Positions 1 through 6,931 of a stretch of 20,796 bases of DNA are shown here, one piece after another. The position numbers and the translations under genes are program-made. Numbering within the stretch: position 1 is the stretch's first letter; each line of letters opens with the position of its first letter. The notes under the pieces were generated by a model. The model had not been told where the DNA came from. It searched no databases and was given only the letters and a program-made list of their open reading frames with translations. The stretch is from Pseudomonadota bacterium (GTDB lineage Bacteria > Pseudomonadota > Alphaproteobacteria > Rhodospirillales > Rhodospirillaceae): positions 1 to 20,796 of the forward strand of contig JAEWWF010000209.1 of assembly GCA_023396465.1 (NCBI GenBank). The letters run 5' to 3'.

Positions 1-118
1 GACCACCTCCGACGCCTTCCGCAAGGCGCACGCCGGCGCCGGCAGCAGCCGCGAGATCTACCTCGGGCCGCCGCAGTTCGAGGGCTTCCAGTCGGTGCAG
101 GTGCTTACACGCCAGTGA
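1..118 (+). CDS. Antibiotic biosynthesis monooxygenase (ABM) domain protein, C-terminal fragment
   Basis: Only the last 38 codons are in the window; the start lies upstream. The frame ending at the TGA at 116-118 reads TTSDAFRKAHAGAGSSREIY followed by LGPPQFEGFQSVQVLTRQ. An 'AF..AH.GAG' stretch followed by a 'LG.P.FEGF..VQ' end is typical of small dimeric ferredoxin-like-fold ABM proteins (the family that includes HmoB/IsdG-like haem oxygenases and quinol monooxygenases). I recognise the family by this C-terminal pattern only, and the substrate cannot be told. Its 3' end overlaps the 3' end of the convergent pseudouridine synthase gene by 14 bp. Confidence 0.6.
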   Translation, partial: TTSDAFRKAHAGAGSSREIYLGPPQFEGFQSVQVLTRQ

Positions 119-794
119 AGCCGCAGGCCGTCAGGGCCGCGCGCATGTGCGCCGGCACCGGCGCCTCGCAGGTGATGGGGTCGCGCGTCGGGTAGAGCGG
201 CACCGTCACCGCGCGGGCGTGCAGGTGCAGGGCATCGGCCGGGGCATCGGCGGCACCATAGACCGGGTCGCCGACGATGGGGCAGCCGAGGTGGGCGCAG
301 TGGACGCGGATCTGGTGCGTCCGGCCGGTGCGCGGCCGGCACTCCAGCCACGTCCGCCGGCCGTCGGCGGAGCGGCCGAGGACGCGCCAGTCGGTCACCG
401 CCTCCTGCCCCTCGGCAGCGTCCACCACCATCTTCCAGCCGCGCTTGGGGGTGAGCTTGCGCAGCGGCGCGGTCACCGTGCCGGCATCGCCCTCCGGGGC
501 GCCTTCCACCACCGCCCAATAGGTCTTGCCCACCCGCCCCTGCTGGAACAGCTTGCCGAGCTTGCGCAGCGCCTTGGAATGGCGGCCGAGGATCAGGCAG
601 CCGGAGGTATCGCGATCAAGCCGATGCGCCAGGTTGGGCAGGCGCGGCAGGCCGAAGCGCAGGGCGTCGAAATACATCTCCATGTTGTCGCCGCCGCCCG
701 GACCGGTATGCACCGGCACCCCCGCCGGCTTGTTGAGGATGAGCATCAGGCTGTCCTTGAACAGCACGCGGGCGACGATGTCTTCGGGGGTCAT
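105..794 (-). CDS. RluA-family RNA pseudouridine synthase
   Basis: This 229-residue protein isomerises uridine to pseudouridine in rRNA or tRNA. The RluA-family catalytic motif HRLDRDTSG is at residues 57-65, with the expected catalytic Asp at D60. It is preceded by the 'LNKPAGVPVHTG' substrate-loop segment at 20-31, and later 'RPRTGRTHQIRVH' (near residues 153-165) is the second family hallmark. There is no N-terminal S4 RNA-binding domain, so it belongs to the short RluA/TruC/RluC-catalytic-core type. The RNA target cannot be assigned. The ATG at 792-794 is the first start in the frame; its Shine-Dalgarno is weak. It lies downstream of ohrR on the same strand (69 bp gap). Confidence 0.93.
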   Translation of the reverse strand: MTPEDIVARVLFKDSLMLILNKPAGVPVHTGPGGGDNMEMYFDALRFGLPRLPNLAHRLDRDTSGCLILGRHSKALRKLGKLFQQGRVGKTYWAVVEGAPEGDAGTVTAPLRKLTPKRGWKMVVDAAEGQEAVTDWRVLGRSADGRRTWLECRPRTGRTHQIRVHCAHLGCPIVGDPVYGAADAPADALHLHARAVTVPLYPTRDPITCEAPVPAHMRAALTACGFTGV

Positions 795-863
795 GGCGGA
801 CCGATCAACGGCAGCGGCAGGGAACGGCGGAGGCGGCAGACATAGCGCGCCGGGCGGCGGCTG

Positions 864-1340
864 TCATCCGTCGTCGCCGTCCGGCGGGGCGGAGGCCGCC
901 GCCGCCGTCTCCAGCCCGAGCAGGGTGTCGCGCAGGGCGGCGAGGTCGTCGCGCAGCCGCTCCAGCTCCGCCGCCTCGCGGCCGGTGGCGCACATCAGCG
1001 ATGCCTGCACCTCCCCCGCCTGGGTGCGTAGGGCACGGCCGGCATCGGTGAGGCGGATGCGCACCTGCCGTTCGTCGCGGGCATCGCGCTTGCGCTCCAC
1101 CAGTCCCGCCGCCTCCATGCGCTTGAGCAGCGGCGTCAGGGTGCCGGAATCCAGGAACAACTGCGCCCCCAGGTGCTTCACCGTCACGTCGTCCTGCCCC
1201 CACAGGGTCAGCAGCACCAGATACTGCGGATAGGTCAGCCCCAGCGGATCGAGCAGCGGCTTGTAGACGCGGTTGAGGGCGTGCGCCGCCGAATAGACGG
1301 CGAAGCACAGCTGACGGTCGACGGGAAGCGGCACGGCCAT
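864..1340 (-). CDS. ohrR: OhrR, MarR-family organic hydroperoxide sensor/repressor
   Basis: This 158-residue MarR-type winged-helix repressor senses organic peroxides through a reactive cysteine. The N-terminal QLCFAVYSAAHALNRVYKPL carries the peroxidatic Cys (C12) in the context conserved in OhrR. The winged-helix core runs from about residue 34 to 100, with 'LFLDSGTLTPLLKRMEAAGL' as the recognition region and 'RDARDERQ' as the wing. A second Cys at C117 lies exactly 105 residues after C12, the spacing I recall for Xanthomonas 2-Cys OhrR (C22/C127). This suggests disulfide-forming regulation. The ATG at 1338-1340 is chosen because an upstream extension would run through the ohr gene on the other strand. 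It is divergent from ohr, the usual arrangement for mutual regulation. Confidence 0.94.
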   Translation of the reverse strand: MAVPLPVDRQLCFAVYSAAHALNRVYKPLLDPLGLTYPQYLVLLTLWGQDDVTVKHLGAQLFLDSGTLTPLLKRMEAAGLVERKRDARDERQVRIRLTDAGRALRTQAGEVQASLMCATGREAAELERLRDDLAALRDTLLGLETAAAASAPPDGDDG

Positions 1341-1393
1341 GGCGGCATCCTGGAGTGGAGGGCGAAAGAGCCTAACGACGAGATAGGTCGCGC

Positions 1394-1471
1394 GCAATTG
1401 AATTGCCCGCCCACCCGGCGCAAGGCAGCCATGCGCCGCTTGCGATTGCGCGATATTAAATTGTGCGCAAT
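1394..1471. promoter_or_regulatory. Candidate OhrR operator region between ohrR and ohr
   Basis: The 193-bp ohrR-ohr intergenic region is otherwise GC-rich but holds two AT-rich inverted repeats. One is GCAATTGAATTGC at 1394-1406, a palindrome with a single central base. The other has arms ATTGCGC (1445-1451) and GCGCAAT (1465-1471), separated by 13 bp that include 'TTAAATTGTG'. CAATT/AATTG half-sites resemble known OhrR boxes (ACAATT-N-AATTGT type). The position between the two divergent starts supports an operator function. Assignment is by pattern; I did not place -35/-10 elements with confidence. Confidence 0.55.
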
Positions 1472-1533
1472 CTTTCTTTCCATGGACGGCGGTCAGCCGT
1501 TCCCTCCCCGTCTCTCGCAACAGGAGTTCCGTC

Positions 1534-1956
1534 ATGGACATCAAGTACCGCACCACCGCTTCCGCCACCGGCGGCCGTGAAGGCCAGGCCGCCAGCGACG
1601 ACGGCCGCCTGTCGGTGACCCTGTCGACGCCGAAGGAACTGGGCGGCGGCGGCGGCACCGGCACCAACCCGGAACAGCTGTTCGCAGCCGGCTATTCCGC
1701 TTGCTTCCTGGGCGCGCTGAAGTTCGTCGGCGGCAAGGAAAAGGTGAAGATCCCGGACGACGCCCGCGTCACCGCCACCGTCGGCATCGGCCCGCGCGAC
1801 GACGGCGAGGGCTTCGGCATCGACGTCGACCTGAGCGTCAGCCTGCCGGGCATCGACCGCGCCCAGGCGGAAGACCTGGTGAACAAGGCCCATGTGGTCT
1901 GCCCCTACAGCCACGCCACCCGCGGCAACGTCGACATCCGTCTGTCGGTGGCCTGA
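1534..1956 (+). CDS. ohr: Ohr, organic hydroperoxide resistance peroxidase
   Basis: This 140-residue OsmC/Ohr-family thiol peroxidase reduces organic hydroperoxides, typically using lipoylated proteins as electron donor. Both active-site cysteines are present: C57 in 'GYSACFLGAL' and C123 in 'HVVCPYSHATRGN'. The conserved Arg (R15) and Glu (E47, in NPEQLF) that position the peroxidatic Cys are also present. Length matches the Ohr subfamily (about 140) and 'VCPYSHATRGN' distinguishes Ohr from OsmC. The start is ATG 1534 with AGGAG at 1522-1526. It is divergent from ohrR and presumably derepressed when OhrR is oxidised. Confidence 0.96.
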   Translation: MDIKYRTTASATGGREGQAASDDGRLSVTLSTPKELGGGGGTGTNPEQLFAAGYSACFLGALKFVGGKEKVKIPDDARVTATVGIGPRDDGEGFGIDVDLSVSLPGIDRAQAEDLVNKAHVVCPYSHATRGNVDIRLSVA

Positions 1957-1977
1957 GCCGCCGCCGCCGCTGCCTGT

Positions 1978-2010
1978 CATGGCCGGAGCCCCTCCCCCGC
2001 TCCGGCCATG
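1978..2010 (+). terminator. Hairpin downstream of ohr
   Basis: A perfect 12-bp stem, CATGGCCGGAGC (1978-1989) paired with GCTCCGGCCATG (1999-2010), encloses a 9-nt C-rich loop, starting 21 bp after the ohr stop. No T-run follows, so it may be a weak intrinsic terminator or an RNA-stabilising 3' hairpin. Confidence 0.5.
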
Positions 2011-2083
2011 GCGGCCCGCCGGGCGGGCGTGCTAGGCTGCCGGCCGACGACGCACGCACGCACGGAACGGGGCCAGGACGGCA

Positions 2084-3664
2084 ATGCGGATCACGGTACG
2101 CTTCGACGATCGCGTGGGCATCGCCCAGGAGATCCTGAGCGTGCTGGCGCGCAAGGGCATCAACGTGGTGGCGGTGGAGGTGGACGTTCCCTTCGTCTAC
2201 ATCGACGCCCCCGCCCTGCCGACCGACGCCTTCCACGCCCTGCGCGACGAGTTCCTGACCGTCCCCGGCGTCGCCAGCGTCCGCACCACCGACCAGTTGC
2301 CCGGCATGCGCCGCCGCCTGCACCTGGAGGCGCTGCTGTCGGCCATGCCCGACCCGGTGCTGCTGCTCGACACCGAAGGCACCATCGTGGTCGGCAACGC
2401 CGCCGCGGCCGCCGCCGCCGGCACCAACGAAGCGGGGCTGGAGGGGTTGGCGCTCGACATCTATCTGGCGGACGACGACGACATCGCGCCGCGCCTGATC
2501 GAAGCCGGCTTCCGCCTGCCGCCGCGCGAGGTTTCCGTGCGCGGCGAGCCCTACCTGCTGTCCTGCACCCCCGCCCTTGCCGAGGGCGGCGAGCCGGCCG
2601 GCGGCGTCGCCACCCTGCAATCGCCCCACCGTGTCGGCGAGCAGATGCAGGTGTTGCAGCACTTCCGCGCCGGCAGCTTCGATTCCATCCTCGGCGCCTC
2701 GCCGGCCATCGCCGCCCTGCGCAAGCAGGCGGTGCGGGTGGCGGTGCTGGATGCGCCGCTGCTCATTCTCGGCGAGACCGGCACCGGCAAGGAACTGGTG
2801 GCGCACGCCTGCCACGCCGCCAGTCCGCGCAAGGAAGCGCCGTTCCTGGCCCTGAACTGCGCCGCCGTGCCCGAAAGCCTGGCCGAGAGCGAACTGTTCG
2901 GCTATGCCCCCGGCGCCTTCTCCGGCGCCCAGAAGGGCGGCAAGCCGGGGCTGCTGGAACTGGCGGGCGGCGGCACCGTGTTCCTGGACGAGATCGGCGA
3001 GATGTCGCCCTACCTTCAGGTCAAGCTGCTGCGCTTCCTCAACGACGGCAGCTTCCGCCGGGTGGGCGGCGACCGCGAGCTGCGGGTGGACGTGCGCATC
3101 ATCGGCGCCACCCACCGCGACCTCGCCGCCATGGTCCGCGACGGCAGCTTCCGCGAAGACCTCTACTACCGCCTCAACGTGCTGCGGCTGGAGGTGCCGC
3201 CGCTGCGCAAGCGCGGCGACGACATCCTCACCCTCGCCCGCCATTTCATGGAGGAAGCGGCCAACCGGTCCGGCCGCCCCTGCCCCGCCCTCTCCCCCGC
3301 CGCCCGCGCCGGGCTGCTGGCGAGCCCGTGGCCGGGCAACGTGCGGCAGTTGCAGAACGTGGTGTTCCGCGCCGTCACCATGACGGAAAAGAGCGTGCTG
3401 GAGCCGGTCGACCTGGAACTGGCCGACGAACTGGCCGGCGGTCAGGGCGCCGATCCCGGCACGCCGCTGCCCGGCCACGGCGCGCCCGTCACGGCCACCT
3501 GGCCCGCCACCTGGGACGACGCCCAGGCCGCCTTCGAGCGCGAGTTGCTGGGCCGCCTCTACCCCCTGTTCCCCTCCAGCCGCAAGCTGGCGGCGCGGCT
3601 CGCCACCTCCCACACCATGATCGCCAACAAGCTGCGGCGGCATGGCATCCCCGGCAATCCGTAA
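2084..3664 (+). CDS. TyrR/PhhR-type sigma-54-dependent transcriptional regulator (ACT-PAS-AAA+-HTH)
   Basis: This 526-residue cytoplasmic regulator has the TyrR layout: an N-terminal ACT-like domain (about 1-73, 'VRFDDRVGIAQEILSVLARK'), a PAS-like domain (about 78-180), a AAA+ core (about 200-430) and a C-terminal TyrR-type HTH (about 495-520, 'SSRKLAARLATSHTMIANKL'). In the AAA+ core, Walker A is GETGTGKE (230-237), Walker B is VFLDEI (299-304), and WPGNVRQL (416-423) is the sensor II region. The sigma-54 contact loop reads GAFSGA (277-282), a near-consensus GAFTGA; E. coli TyrR has lost this motif. The start ATG 2084 has AGGA just upstream. It is followed on the same strand by an alr-dadA-ridA operon with a sigma-54 promoter and TyrR-box-like sites, so control of that operon is strongly inferred. 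The ligand is unknown; aromatic amino acids are TyrR/PhhR ligands. Confidence 0.92.
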   Translation: MRITVRFDDRVGIAQEILSVLARKGINVVAVEVDVPFVYIDAPALPTDAFHALRDEFLTVPGVASVRTTDQLPGMRRRLHLEALLSAMPDPVLLLDTEGTIVVGNAAAAAAAGTNEAGLEGLALDIYLADDDDIAPRLIEAGFRLPPREVSVRGEPYLLSCTPALAEGGEPAGGVATLQSPHRVGEQMQVLQHFRAGSFDSILGASPAIAALRKQAVRVAVLDAPLLILGETGTGKELVAHACHAASPRKEAPFLALNCAAVPESLAESELFGYAPGAFSGAQKGGKPGLLELAGGGTVFLDEIGEMSPYLQVKLLRFLNDGSFRRVGGDRELRVDVRIIGATHRDLAAMVRDGSFREDLYYRLNVLRLEVPPLRKRGDDILTLARHFMEEAANRSGRPCPALSPAARAGLLASPWPGNVRQLQNVVFRAVTMTEKSVLEPVDLELADELAGGQGADPGTPLPGHGAPVTATWPATWDDAQAAFERELLGRLYPLFPSSRKLAARLATSHTMIANKLRRHGIPGNP

Positions 3665-3696
3665 ACATTTTCATACAGTGTAGCATTTCGTTTACA
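3660..3696. promoter_or_regulatory. Paired TyrR-box-like sites upstream of alr
   Basis: Two 18-bp sites resembling the TyrR box TGTAAA-N6-TTTACA lie side by side with 1 bp between them. CGTAAA-CATTTT-CATACA (3660-3677) matches 9 of 12 consensus positions, and TGTAGC-ATTTCG-TTTACA (3679-3696) matches 10 of 12. The first overlaps the stop codon of the regulator gene. They lie about 160-180 bp upstream of the predicted start from the sigma-54 promoter, a normal distance for an upstream activating sequence. Adjacent strong/weak box pairs are known for TyrR. Confidence 0.6.
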
Positions 3697-3749
3697 CCCG
3701 CCCGCGACCGAGGCGTGCCGCCGGTTTGGGCCGGATGACTGTCGACAGC

Positions 3750-3767
3750 CGTAAACAATTGTGTACA
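3750..3767. promoter_or_regulatory. Third TyrR-box-like site upstream of alr
   Basis: CGTAAA-CAATTG-TGTACA matches the TyrR box TGTAAA-N6-TTTACA at 10 of 12 positions and stands out as AT-rich in GC-rich surroundings. It is centred about 90 bp upstream of the predicted transcription start. It fits binding by the TyrR-like regulator encoded immediately upstream; this is inference from motif and position. Confidence 0.6.
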
Positions 3768-3821
3768 GCGCGACCGTCTTCCCCGTCGCCGCAGCGGCGG
3801 AGTGCTGCGGTTTCAACGGGT

Positions 3822-3837
3822 TGGCCCGGCTCTTGCC
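3822..3837 (+). promoter_or_regulatory. Sigma-54 (RpoN) promoter of the alr-dadA-ridA operon
   Basis: TGGCCCGGCTCTTGCC matches the -24/-12 consensus TGGCAC-N5-TTGC. The invariant GG (3823-3824) and GC (3835-3836) are separated by exactly 10 bp. The predicted transcription start is near 3848, giving a leader of about 27 nt before the alr ATG at 3875. It lies just downstream of a gene for a sigma-54-type activator and of TyrR-box-like sites. Confidence 0.8.
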
Positions 3838-3874
3838 ATGAGAAGACGCAGAACCGACCACCGGGGACCGCGTC

Positions 3875-5041
3875 ATGACCTTCCAGGCCCGCCCGCCTGA
3901 ACCCGCCGCCGCTCCGCAGACCGCCGATGCCGCCCTGGCGCGCGCCGGGGCGGTGCTGACCGTCGACCTCGACGCCGTGGTGGCCAACTGGCGCACCTTG
4001 AAGGCCCAGGCCGGCGGCCGTGCCGACTGCGCCGCCGTGCTGAAGGCCGACGCCTACGGCCTGGGCGCCGCGGTGGTGGGGCCGATGCTGGCCGCCGCCG
4101 GCTGCCGCGTGTTCTTCGTCGCCCATGTGGCCGAAGGGCTGGCGCTGGCGCCGCACCTGCCGGCCGACATCACCCTCTACATCCTGCACGGCTGCCCGCC
4201 CGGCTGCGAGGCGGAAGCGGCGGCGGCCGGCCTGGTGCCGGTGCTCAACAGCCTGGAGCAGGTCGCCGCCTGGAGCGCGCTGGCCGCCCGCCTGAACCGC
4301 CGCCTGCCCGCCGCCCTGCAGGTGGACAGCGGCATGTCGCGCGGCGGCATGAGCCCGGCCGAGGTGCAGGCCCTGGCCGATGACCCCGACCGCCTGGCCG
4401 GCATCGACACCCAGCTGGTGATGAGCCACCTCGCCTGCGCCGACGAGCCGGAAAGCCCCATGAACGGCCAGCAGCTGGCCGCCTTCCGTGCCTTGCGGGC
4501 GCAGTTGCCGGTGAGCGCGCCGGCCAGCTTCGCCAATTCCTCCGGCGTGTTCCTGGGCGGCAGCTATCACTTCGACCTGCTGCGGCCAGGGGCGGCGCTC
4601 TACGGCGTCAACCCCACCCCCGGTCACGCCAACCGCATGCGTCCGGTGGTGCGCCTGCAAGGCAAGGTGATGCAGCTGCGCGAGGTGCCGGCTGGCGCCG
4701 CCGTCGGTTACGGCTGCACCCATGTCACCGCCCGCCCGACCCGCGTCGCCACCGTCTCGGTCGGCTATGCCGACGGCTTCCTGCGGTCGCTGTCGGGCCG
4801 GGCCTGCGCGTGGCTGGGCGAGGCACGGCTGCCGCTGCTCGGCCGGGTGTCCATGGACATGATCACGCTGGATGCCACCGACCTGCCCGCCGACCGCATC
4901 GCCGCCGGCACCCTGGTCGACCTGATCGACCACCGCCGCACCGTCGATGCCGTCGCCGCCGAGGCCGGCACCATCGGCTACGAGATACTCACCAGCCTCG
5001 GCCCCCGCTATCTGCGCCGCTACGTCGGCGGCACGCGATAA
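3875..5041 (+). CDS. alr: Alanine racemase (catabolic, DadX-like by context)
   Basis: This 388-residue PLP-dependent fold-type III racemase interconverts L- and D-alanine in the cytoplasm. The PLP Lys is K57 in AVLKADAYGLG (53-63). The second catalytic base Tyr is Y279 in 'AVGYGCTHVT', and SMDM (326-329) is the conserved C-terminal domain motif. An N-terminal extension of about 25 Ala/Pro-rich residues precedes the barrel ('VLTVDLDAVVANWRTLK'). The start ATG 3875 has a modest GGGGA Shine-Dalgarno. It is the first gene of an operon with dadA (26 bp gap) and ridA. This context points to the catabolic DadX role, feeding D-alanine to DadA, rather than the cell-wall role. Gene order is the reverse of the enteric dadA-dadX. 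Confidence 0.94.
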   Translation: MTFQARPPEPAAAPQTADAALARAGAVLTVDLDAVVANWRTLKAQAGGRADCAAVLKADAYGLGAAVVGPMLAAAGCRVFFVAHVAEGLALAPHLPADITLYILHGCPPGCEAEAAAAGLVPVLNSLEQVAAWSALAARLNRRLPAALQVDSGMSRGGMSPAEVQALADDPDRLAGIDTQLVMSHLACADEPESPMNGQQLAAFRALRAQLPVSAPASFANSSGVFLGGSYHFDLLRPGAALYGVNPTPGHANRMRPVVRLQGKVMQLREVPAGAAVGYGCTHVTARPTRVATVSVGYADGFLRSLSGRACAWLGEARLPLLGRVSMDMITLDATDLPADRIAAGTLVDLIDHRRTVDAVAAEAGTIGYEILTSLGPRYLRRYVGGTR

Positions 5042-5067
5042 CCAAGCAAGAACAGGGATACCGCATC

Positions 5068-6378
5068 ATGAAGATCGTCATTCTCGGCAGCGGCGTCATC
5101 GGCGTCACCACGGCGTGGTTCCTGGCCCGCGACGGCCACGAGGTCACGGTGCTGGACCGCCAGCCGGAGCCGGCGATGGAAACCAGCTTTGCCAACGCCG
5201 GGGAAATCTCGCCGGGCTACGCCACCCCCTGGGCGGCGCCGGGCATTCCGCTGAAGGCGCTGAAGTGGCTGTTCATGCGCCACGCGCCGCTGGTGCTGCA
5301 CGCCCGCCTGGACCCGACCATGTGGCGGTGGATGGGCATGATGCTGCGCAACTGCACCGAAGCCCGCTACGGCATCAACAAGGGCCGCATGGTGCGGGTG
5401 GCGGAGTATTCCCGCGACGTGCTGAAGTGGCTGCGGGCCGAGACCGGCATCGCCTATGACGAGCGCACCCGCGGCACCCTGGAGGTCTTCCGCACCCAGG
5501 CGGCGCTGGACGGCATCGCCAAGGATCTGGCCGTGCTCGACAGCTACAACGTGCCCTACGAGGTGCTGGACGTGGACGGCTGCGCCCGCCACGAGCCGGC
5601 GCTGGCCCAGGTGAAGGGCAAGATCGTCGGCGGCCTGCACCTGCCGGGCGACGAAACCGGCGACTGCTTCAAGTTCACCCAGGGCTTGGCGAAGCTAGCC
5701 GCCGACCTGGGCGTGACGTTCCGCCACGGCGTCAGCATCAAGGCCGTCGCCACCGAGGGCGATCGGGTGACCGGCGTCGTCACCGACCAGGGCACGGTGG
5801 ATGCCGACCTCTACCTCTGCGCCATGGGCAGCTATTCGCCGCTGCTGCTGAAGACCATCGGCATCGACGTGCCGGTCTACCCGGTCAAGGGCTACTCCAT
5901 CACCATCCCGGTGGAGAACGAGGCCGGCGCCCCCGTCTCGACGGTCATGGACGAGGCCCACAAGGTGGCCATCACCCGCCTGGGCGACCGCATCCGCGTG
6001 GCCGGCATGGCGGAGCTGAACGGCTATAACCTCAACCTCGACCAGCGCCGGCGGGAGACGGTGGAGCATGTCGTCTCCGACCTGTTCCCCACCGGCGGCG
6101 ACGTGCGCAAGTCGGAATTCTGGACCGGCCTGCGGCCGATGACGCCCGACAGCGTGCCGGTGATGGGCCCGACCCGCTACCGCAACCTCATGCTCTCCAC
6201 CGGCCACGGCACGCTCGGCTGGACCATGGCCTGCGGCTCCGCCCGCGTGCTGTCGGACCTGATCGCCGGCCGCAAGCCGGAGATCGACATGGAAGGGCTG
6301 ACCGTCGCCCGCTTCGGCGGCCGCGTCACCACCCCGGCCACCGGCGTCGGCGGCCTGCGCCCGGCCAAGGCGACCTGA
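5068..6378 (+). CDS. dadA: D-amino acid dehydrogenase DadA
   Basis: This 436-residue FAD-dependent dehydrogenase of the DAO superfamily oxidatively deaminates D-amino acids (D-alanine to pyruvate and ammonia via an imino acid) and passes electrons to the respiratory chain at the inner membrane. The FAD dinucleotide-binding motif GSGVIG is at residues 7-12. Near-diagnostic DadA segments include 'ETSFANAGEISPGYATPWAA', 'NKGRMVRVAEYSRDVLKWL', 'LPGDETGDCFKFTQGLAKLA', 'EFWTGLRPMTPDSVPVMG' and 'STGHGTLGWTMACGSARVLS'. Length matches E. coli DadA. The ATG at 5068 is chosen over the longer upstream frame because it follows AGGGA (5054-5058) and begins exactly at the Rossmann strand (MKIVILGSG). It lies 26 bp after alr and 60 bp before ridA. 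Confidence 0.96.
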   Translation: MKIVILGSGVIGVTTAWFLARDGHEVTVLDRQPEPAMETSFANAGEISPGYATPWAAPGIPLKALKWLFMRHAPLVLHARLDPTMWRWMGMMLRNCTEARYGINKGRMVRVAEYSRDVLKWLRAETGIAYDERTRGTLEVFRTQAALDGIAKDLAVLDSYNVPYEVLDVDGCARHEPALAQVKGKIVGGLHLPGDETGDCFKFTQGLAKLAADLGVTFRHGVSIKAVATEGDRVTGVVTDQGTVDADLYLCAMGSYSPLLLKTIGIDVPVYPVKGYSITIPVENEAGAPVSTVMDEAHKVAITRLGDRIRVAGMAELNGYNLNLDQRRRETVEHVVSDLFPTGGDVRKSEFWTGLRPMTPDSVPVMGPTRYRNLMLSTGHGTLGWTMACGSARVLSDLIAGRKPEIDMEGLTVARFGGRVTTPATGVGGLRPAKAT

Positions 6379-6438
6379 TCGCCGCCATTCTGTGCTAAAA
6401 CCGCATCCGGTATGTCAACCAACCGCGAGGAACCGCCC

Positions 6439-6822
6439 GTGTCCGACCTGAAGATCGTCGCCACCGACCACGCCCCCGCCGCCATCGGCCCCTACAGCCA
6501 GGCCATTGCCGCCAACGGCTTCGTCTTCGCCTCCGGCCAGATCCCGCTGACCGCCGCCGGCCAGTTGGTGGAAGGCGGCATCGAGGCGCAGACCAAGCAG
6601 GTGCTCGCCAACCTGAAGGCGGTGCTGGACGCCGCCGGCTCCGGCCTCGACCGGGTGGTGAAGACCACCGTCTTCGTGCAGGACCTGGGCGACTTCGCCA
6701 CCGTCAACAGCCTGTATGAAGCCGCCTTCGGCGCCCACAAGCCGGCGCGCTCCACCGTCCAGGTGGCCCGTCTGCCGCGCGACGTGCTGGTGGAGATCGA
6801 GGCCGTCGCCCTTCAGGGCTGA
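6439..6822 (+). CDS. ridA: RidA (YjgF/YER057c/UK114) enamine/imine deaminase
   Basis: This 127-residue trimeric RidA-family protein hydrolyses reactive enamines/imines such as 2-aminoacrylate and 2-iminopropionate. The N-terminus 'PAAIGPYSQAIAANGFVFAS' and the key Arg (R104 in PARSTVQVARLP) and Glu (E119) residues are present, as in the active RidA subgroup. The GTG at 6439 is preferred over the in-frame ATG at 6412. A GAGGAA Shine-Dalgarno (6426-6431) sits 7 bp before it, and the protein then starts MSDLKIV, the usual length for the family. It follows dadA by 60 bp. DadA produces imino acids and PLP enzymes can release aminoacrylate, so its job here is probably clean-up or faster deamination of these intermediates. 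Confidence 0.94.
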   Translation: MSDLKIVATDHAPAAIGPYSQAIAANGFVFASGQIPLTAAGQLVEGGIEAQTKQVLANLKAVLDAAGSGLDRVVKTTVFVQDLGDFATVNSLYEAAFGAHKPARSTVQVARLPRDVLVEIEAVALQG

Positions 6823-6931
6823 TCGCCGCGCGACCGACCGAACCGGGGTGTCCTGGCCGACCATCCATCGCCAGGGCGCCCCGGTCGGTCGAGACCGGAC
6901 AAGAAAAGACCTCGGCTCACCCCGGACAAGC

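Noticed and set aside
1341..1667. N-terminal extension of OhrR (267-residue version)
   Set aside because: It would run through the operator region and into ohr on the opposite strand; the ATG at 1340 gives the normal OhrR length and Cys spacing.
1838..3643. 601-codon open frame on the minus strand, antisense to the TyrR-like regulator
   Set aside because: Low-complexity Gly/Ala/Arg/His-rich translation with no domain; it is a high-GC shadow of a clearly real gene on the plus strand.
3811..3823. IHF-like sequence TTTCAACGGGTTG next to the sigma-54 promoter
   Set aside because: It matches WATCAA-N4-TTR with one mismatch but overlaps the -24 GG element, where IHF binding would block rather than help the polymerase; likely chance.
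3692..4933. 413-codon open frame on the minus strand opposite alr
   Set aside because: Translation is His/Gln/Gly-rich shadow sequence; alr on the plus strand has all its catalytic residues, a promoter and a Shine-Dalgarno.
6412..6438. ATG start nine codons upstream for RidA
   Set aside because: No Shine-Dalgarno precedes it, while GAGGAA is well spaced from the GTG at 6439 and the shorter protein matches family length.
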